Below, piece by piece: positions 7,444-8,187 of a stretch of DNA of 8,187 bases (its first letter is position 1; each line of letters starts with the position of its first letter). The notes beneath the pieces were generated by a model. It was given only the letters and a program-made list of their open reading frames with translations, was not told the origin of the DNA and did not search any database. The position numbers were made by a program, and so were the translations under genes. Source of the DNA: Holophagae bacterium (lineage in GTDB: Bacteria; Acidobacteriota; Thermoanaerobaculia; Thermoanaerobaculales; Sulfomarinibacteraceae); contig JAUWTC010000089.1 of the NCBI GenBank assembly GCA_030609785.1, positions 1 through 8,187 of the forward strand, read 5' to 3'.

Positions 7444-7530
7444 GGTCCATTCGTCGGGCGCAGTTCATCCGATGGGTGTGAAGGTGTTGGGTGTGTGATG
7501 TAAGAATCGTGTGAAACGGTCCGGAATGGC

Positions 7531-7546
7531 CCCCCTGAGCAGGGGG
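7531..7546. other. Short perfect palindrome in the divergent promoter region
   Basis: CCCCCT and AGGGGG form a 6-bp inverted repeat around a GAGC loop. It lies roughly midway between the two divergent genes, so it could be an operator for a regulator or a leader hairpin in the receptor message. No T-run follows on either strand, which argues against a terminator. Confidence 0.35.
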
Positions 7547-7568
7547 ATCTCAGCAATCGATGATGGTG

Positions 7569-7597
7569 GTTGTAACTTCAAAAGGCCCCCGCAACAA
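7569..7597 (-). promoter_or_regulatory. Weak candidate promoter for the receptor operon
   Basis: On the minus strand, TTGTTG (7597-7592) and TACAAC (7574-7569) are separated by exactly 17 bases. They match the sigma-70 consensus at 3 and 4 of 6 positions. Transcription from here would give a leader of about 160 bases that carries both hairpins. The match is weak and other placements are possible. Confidence 0.22.
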
Positions 7598-7635
7598 CTT
7601 CCACTCGAGCGGCCCACGAAGGCTGCCAACCACAC

Positions 7636-7641
7636 AAGGAG
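7636..7641 (+). promoter_or_regulatory. Shine-Dalgarno of the YceI-family gene
   Basis: AAGGAG lies seven bases before the ATG at 7649 and agrees with the signal peptide that begins there. Confidence 0.85.
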
Positions 7642-7648
7642 AAAGAAC

Positions 7649-8187
7649 ATGATTCGCAACACAGCCATCGCAGTTATTTTGGTCGCAGTATTGGCGGCAT
7701 TGACCCCGTCACTGGCAAACGCACAGTTGAGCGTTGCCGATCCAGGAGTCAAGGTGATCCAGTTCACTGGCGACTTCGTTTTCTTGAGTGAGGCTCCGGT
7801 GGAAACGATCGAGGGCACGGTTTCCGGCGCAAAGGGGCGCATCACCACCAATACCGAAGACCTCTCTGAGACCAGCGGAACGATTTCCGTGCCGGTTGAG
7901 GGCATGAAGACCGGAAACAAAACCCGCGACAAGCACGTTGTCGGCAAGCACTGGTTGGAAGCAAAGAAATACCCCGAGATCACCTTCGAGATCCAGAGCG
8001 TCAAGGTCGTCACGATCGATGATGCCGCCGAGGTCAAGGTGGCGGAGCTCGAAGCTACCGGGCAGTTTTCGCTGCACGGTCAGACCCAAGAGATGACCAT
8101 CCCGTTGACCCTCAAGTGGAAGGGTGATGCGGTCAAAGTCTCTGCACAATTCGAACTGGCCCTTGCAGACTATGCGGTCAAGGGGAA
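7649..8187 (+). CDS. YceI-family periplasmic lipocalin-like protein, 3' end cut off by window
   Basis: Predicted secreted or periplasmic member of the YceI family, an eight-stranded beta-barrel that in characterised members binds polyisoprenoid or other amphiphilic ligands. The window holds 179 complete codons and two further bases, and the stop is not reached. The signal peptide is MIRNTAIAVILVAVLAALTPSLANA (cleavage near 25). The mature part shows family landmarks: the early strand VIQFTGDFVFLSEAP, EGTVSGAKGRITTNTEDL, the central GMKTGNKTRDKHVVGKHWLE helix region followed by AKKYPEITFEI, then ATGQFSLHGQTQEMTIPLTL and the closing ALADYAVKG. Families of this type usually end shortly after this closing strand, so only a short C-terminal tail is probably missing. 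It is transcribed away from the receptor operon. A shared regulator is possible but not shown. The ligand is unknown. Confidence 0.93.
   Translation, partial: MIRNTAIAVILVAVLAALTPSLANAQLSVADPGVKVIQFTGDFVFLSEAPVETIEGTVSGAKGRITTNTEDLSETSGTISVPVEGMKTGNKTRDKHVVGKHWLEAKKYPEITFEIQSVKVVTIDDAAEVKVAELEATGQFSLHGQTQEMTIPLTLKWKGDAVKVSAQFELALADYAVKG

Larger units (their letters stand above)
7403..7648. other. Divergent intergenic region between receptor operon and YceI gene
   Basis: These 246 bases hold the start signals of two divergent genes. Visible elements are the two ribosome sites, two small perfect hairpins (7424-7443 and 7531-7546), an 8-base direct repeat TCCATTCG (7411-7418 and 7446-7453) bracketing the first hairpin, and a GGGTGTG direct repeat (7474-7480 and 7489-7495). 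A weak promoter candidate for the receptor lies at 7569-7597. I found no convincing sigma-70 promoter for the YceI gene and no recognisable riboswitch or known operator. No credible small gene is present. Confidence 0.6.

Noticed and set aside
7403..7468. Upstream ATG at 7468 as start of the receptor
   Set aside because: It would add 22 charged and Pro-rich residues before the signal peptide and has no Shine-Dalgarno; the 7402 start has both supports.
7531..7546. Hairpin considered as a terminator for either divergent gene
   Set aside because: No T-run follows the stem on either strand, and it lies upstream of both genes, not after one.
7465..8149. Minus-strand open frames of 190 and 146 codons opposite the YceI gene
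   Set aside because: They are antisense to a clear YceI protein with signal peptide and ribosome site. Their products have no recognisable domain.
1..8187. Search for CRISPR repeats, tRNA, insertion sequences, integrase or phage genes
   Set aside because: I saw no regularly spaced repeats, no cloverleaf-like tRNA sequence, and no transposase or recombinase motifs; all long frames are explained by the five genes described.

Overview
The window looks like chromosomal DNA from a GC-rich Gram-negative bacterium. The evidence is a TonB-dependent outer-membrane receptor, four proteins with Sec-type or Sec-like N-termini, and strong GC preference at third codon positions. The style of the proteins resembles what I know from Acidobacteriota (Thermoanaerobaculia/Holophagae-like) and related soil or sediment lineages: a carboxypeptidase-regulatory-like domain fused to a TonB receptor, a secreted beta-helix protein, and a CHRD-like protein with 'TDxRLVN' beta-sandwich units. 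That placement is an inference from protein style, not a measured assignment.

Layout. Four genes lie on the minus strand and one on the plus strand. From right to left on the minus strand they are: a 940-residue TonB-dependent receptor (7402 to 4580), a 601-residue secreted right-handed beta-helix protein (4494 to 2689), a 354-residue secreted CHRD-like/beta-sandwich protein (2662 to 1598), a perfect Rho-independent terminator (1560 to 1531), and an M28-family zinc aminopeptidase (from 1479, running off the left edge). Divergently, a YceI-family periplasmic protein starts at 7649 on the plus strand and runs off the right edge. The receptor and the YceI gene are separated by 246 bases that must hold both promoters.

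The receptor, beta-helix and CHRD-like genes form a probable operon. They are co-directional, the gaps are 85 and 26 bases, the two downstream genes have strong Shine-Dalgarno sites, and a clear terminator follows the last gene. All three products are predicted to leave the cytoplasm. The simplest reading is an envelope system: an outer-membrane transporter plus two secreted or surface partners, perhaps for capture of a substrate. No enzyme, regulator or inner-membrane transporter is in the operon, so the substrate cannot be named. The M28 peptidase follows the terminator and has its own possible extended -10 element almost on top of its GTG start, so it may be expressed separately, perhaps from a leaderless message.

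I see no tRNA, rRNA, CRISPR array, insertion sequence or phage gene. The long open frames antisense to the receptor and beta-helix genes are interpreted as shadows of GC-rich coding sequence.
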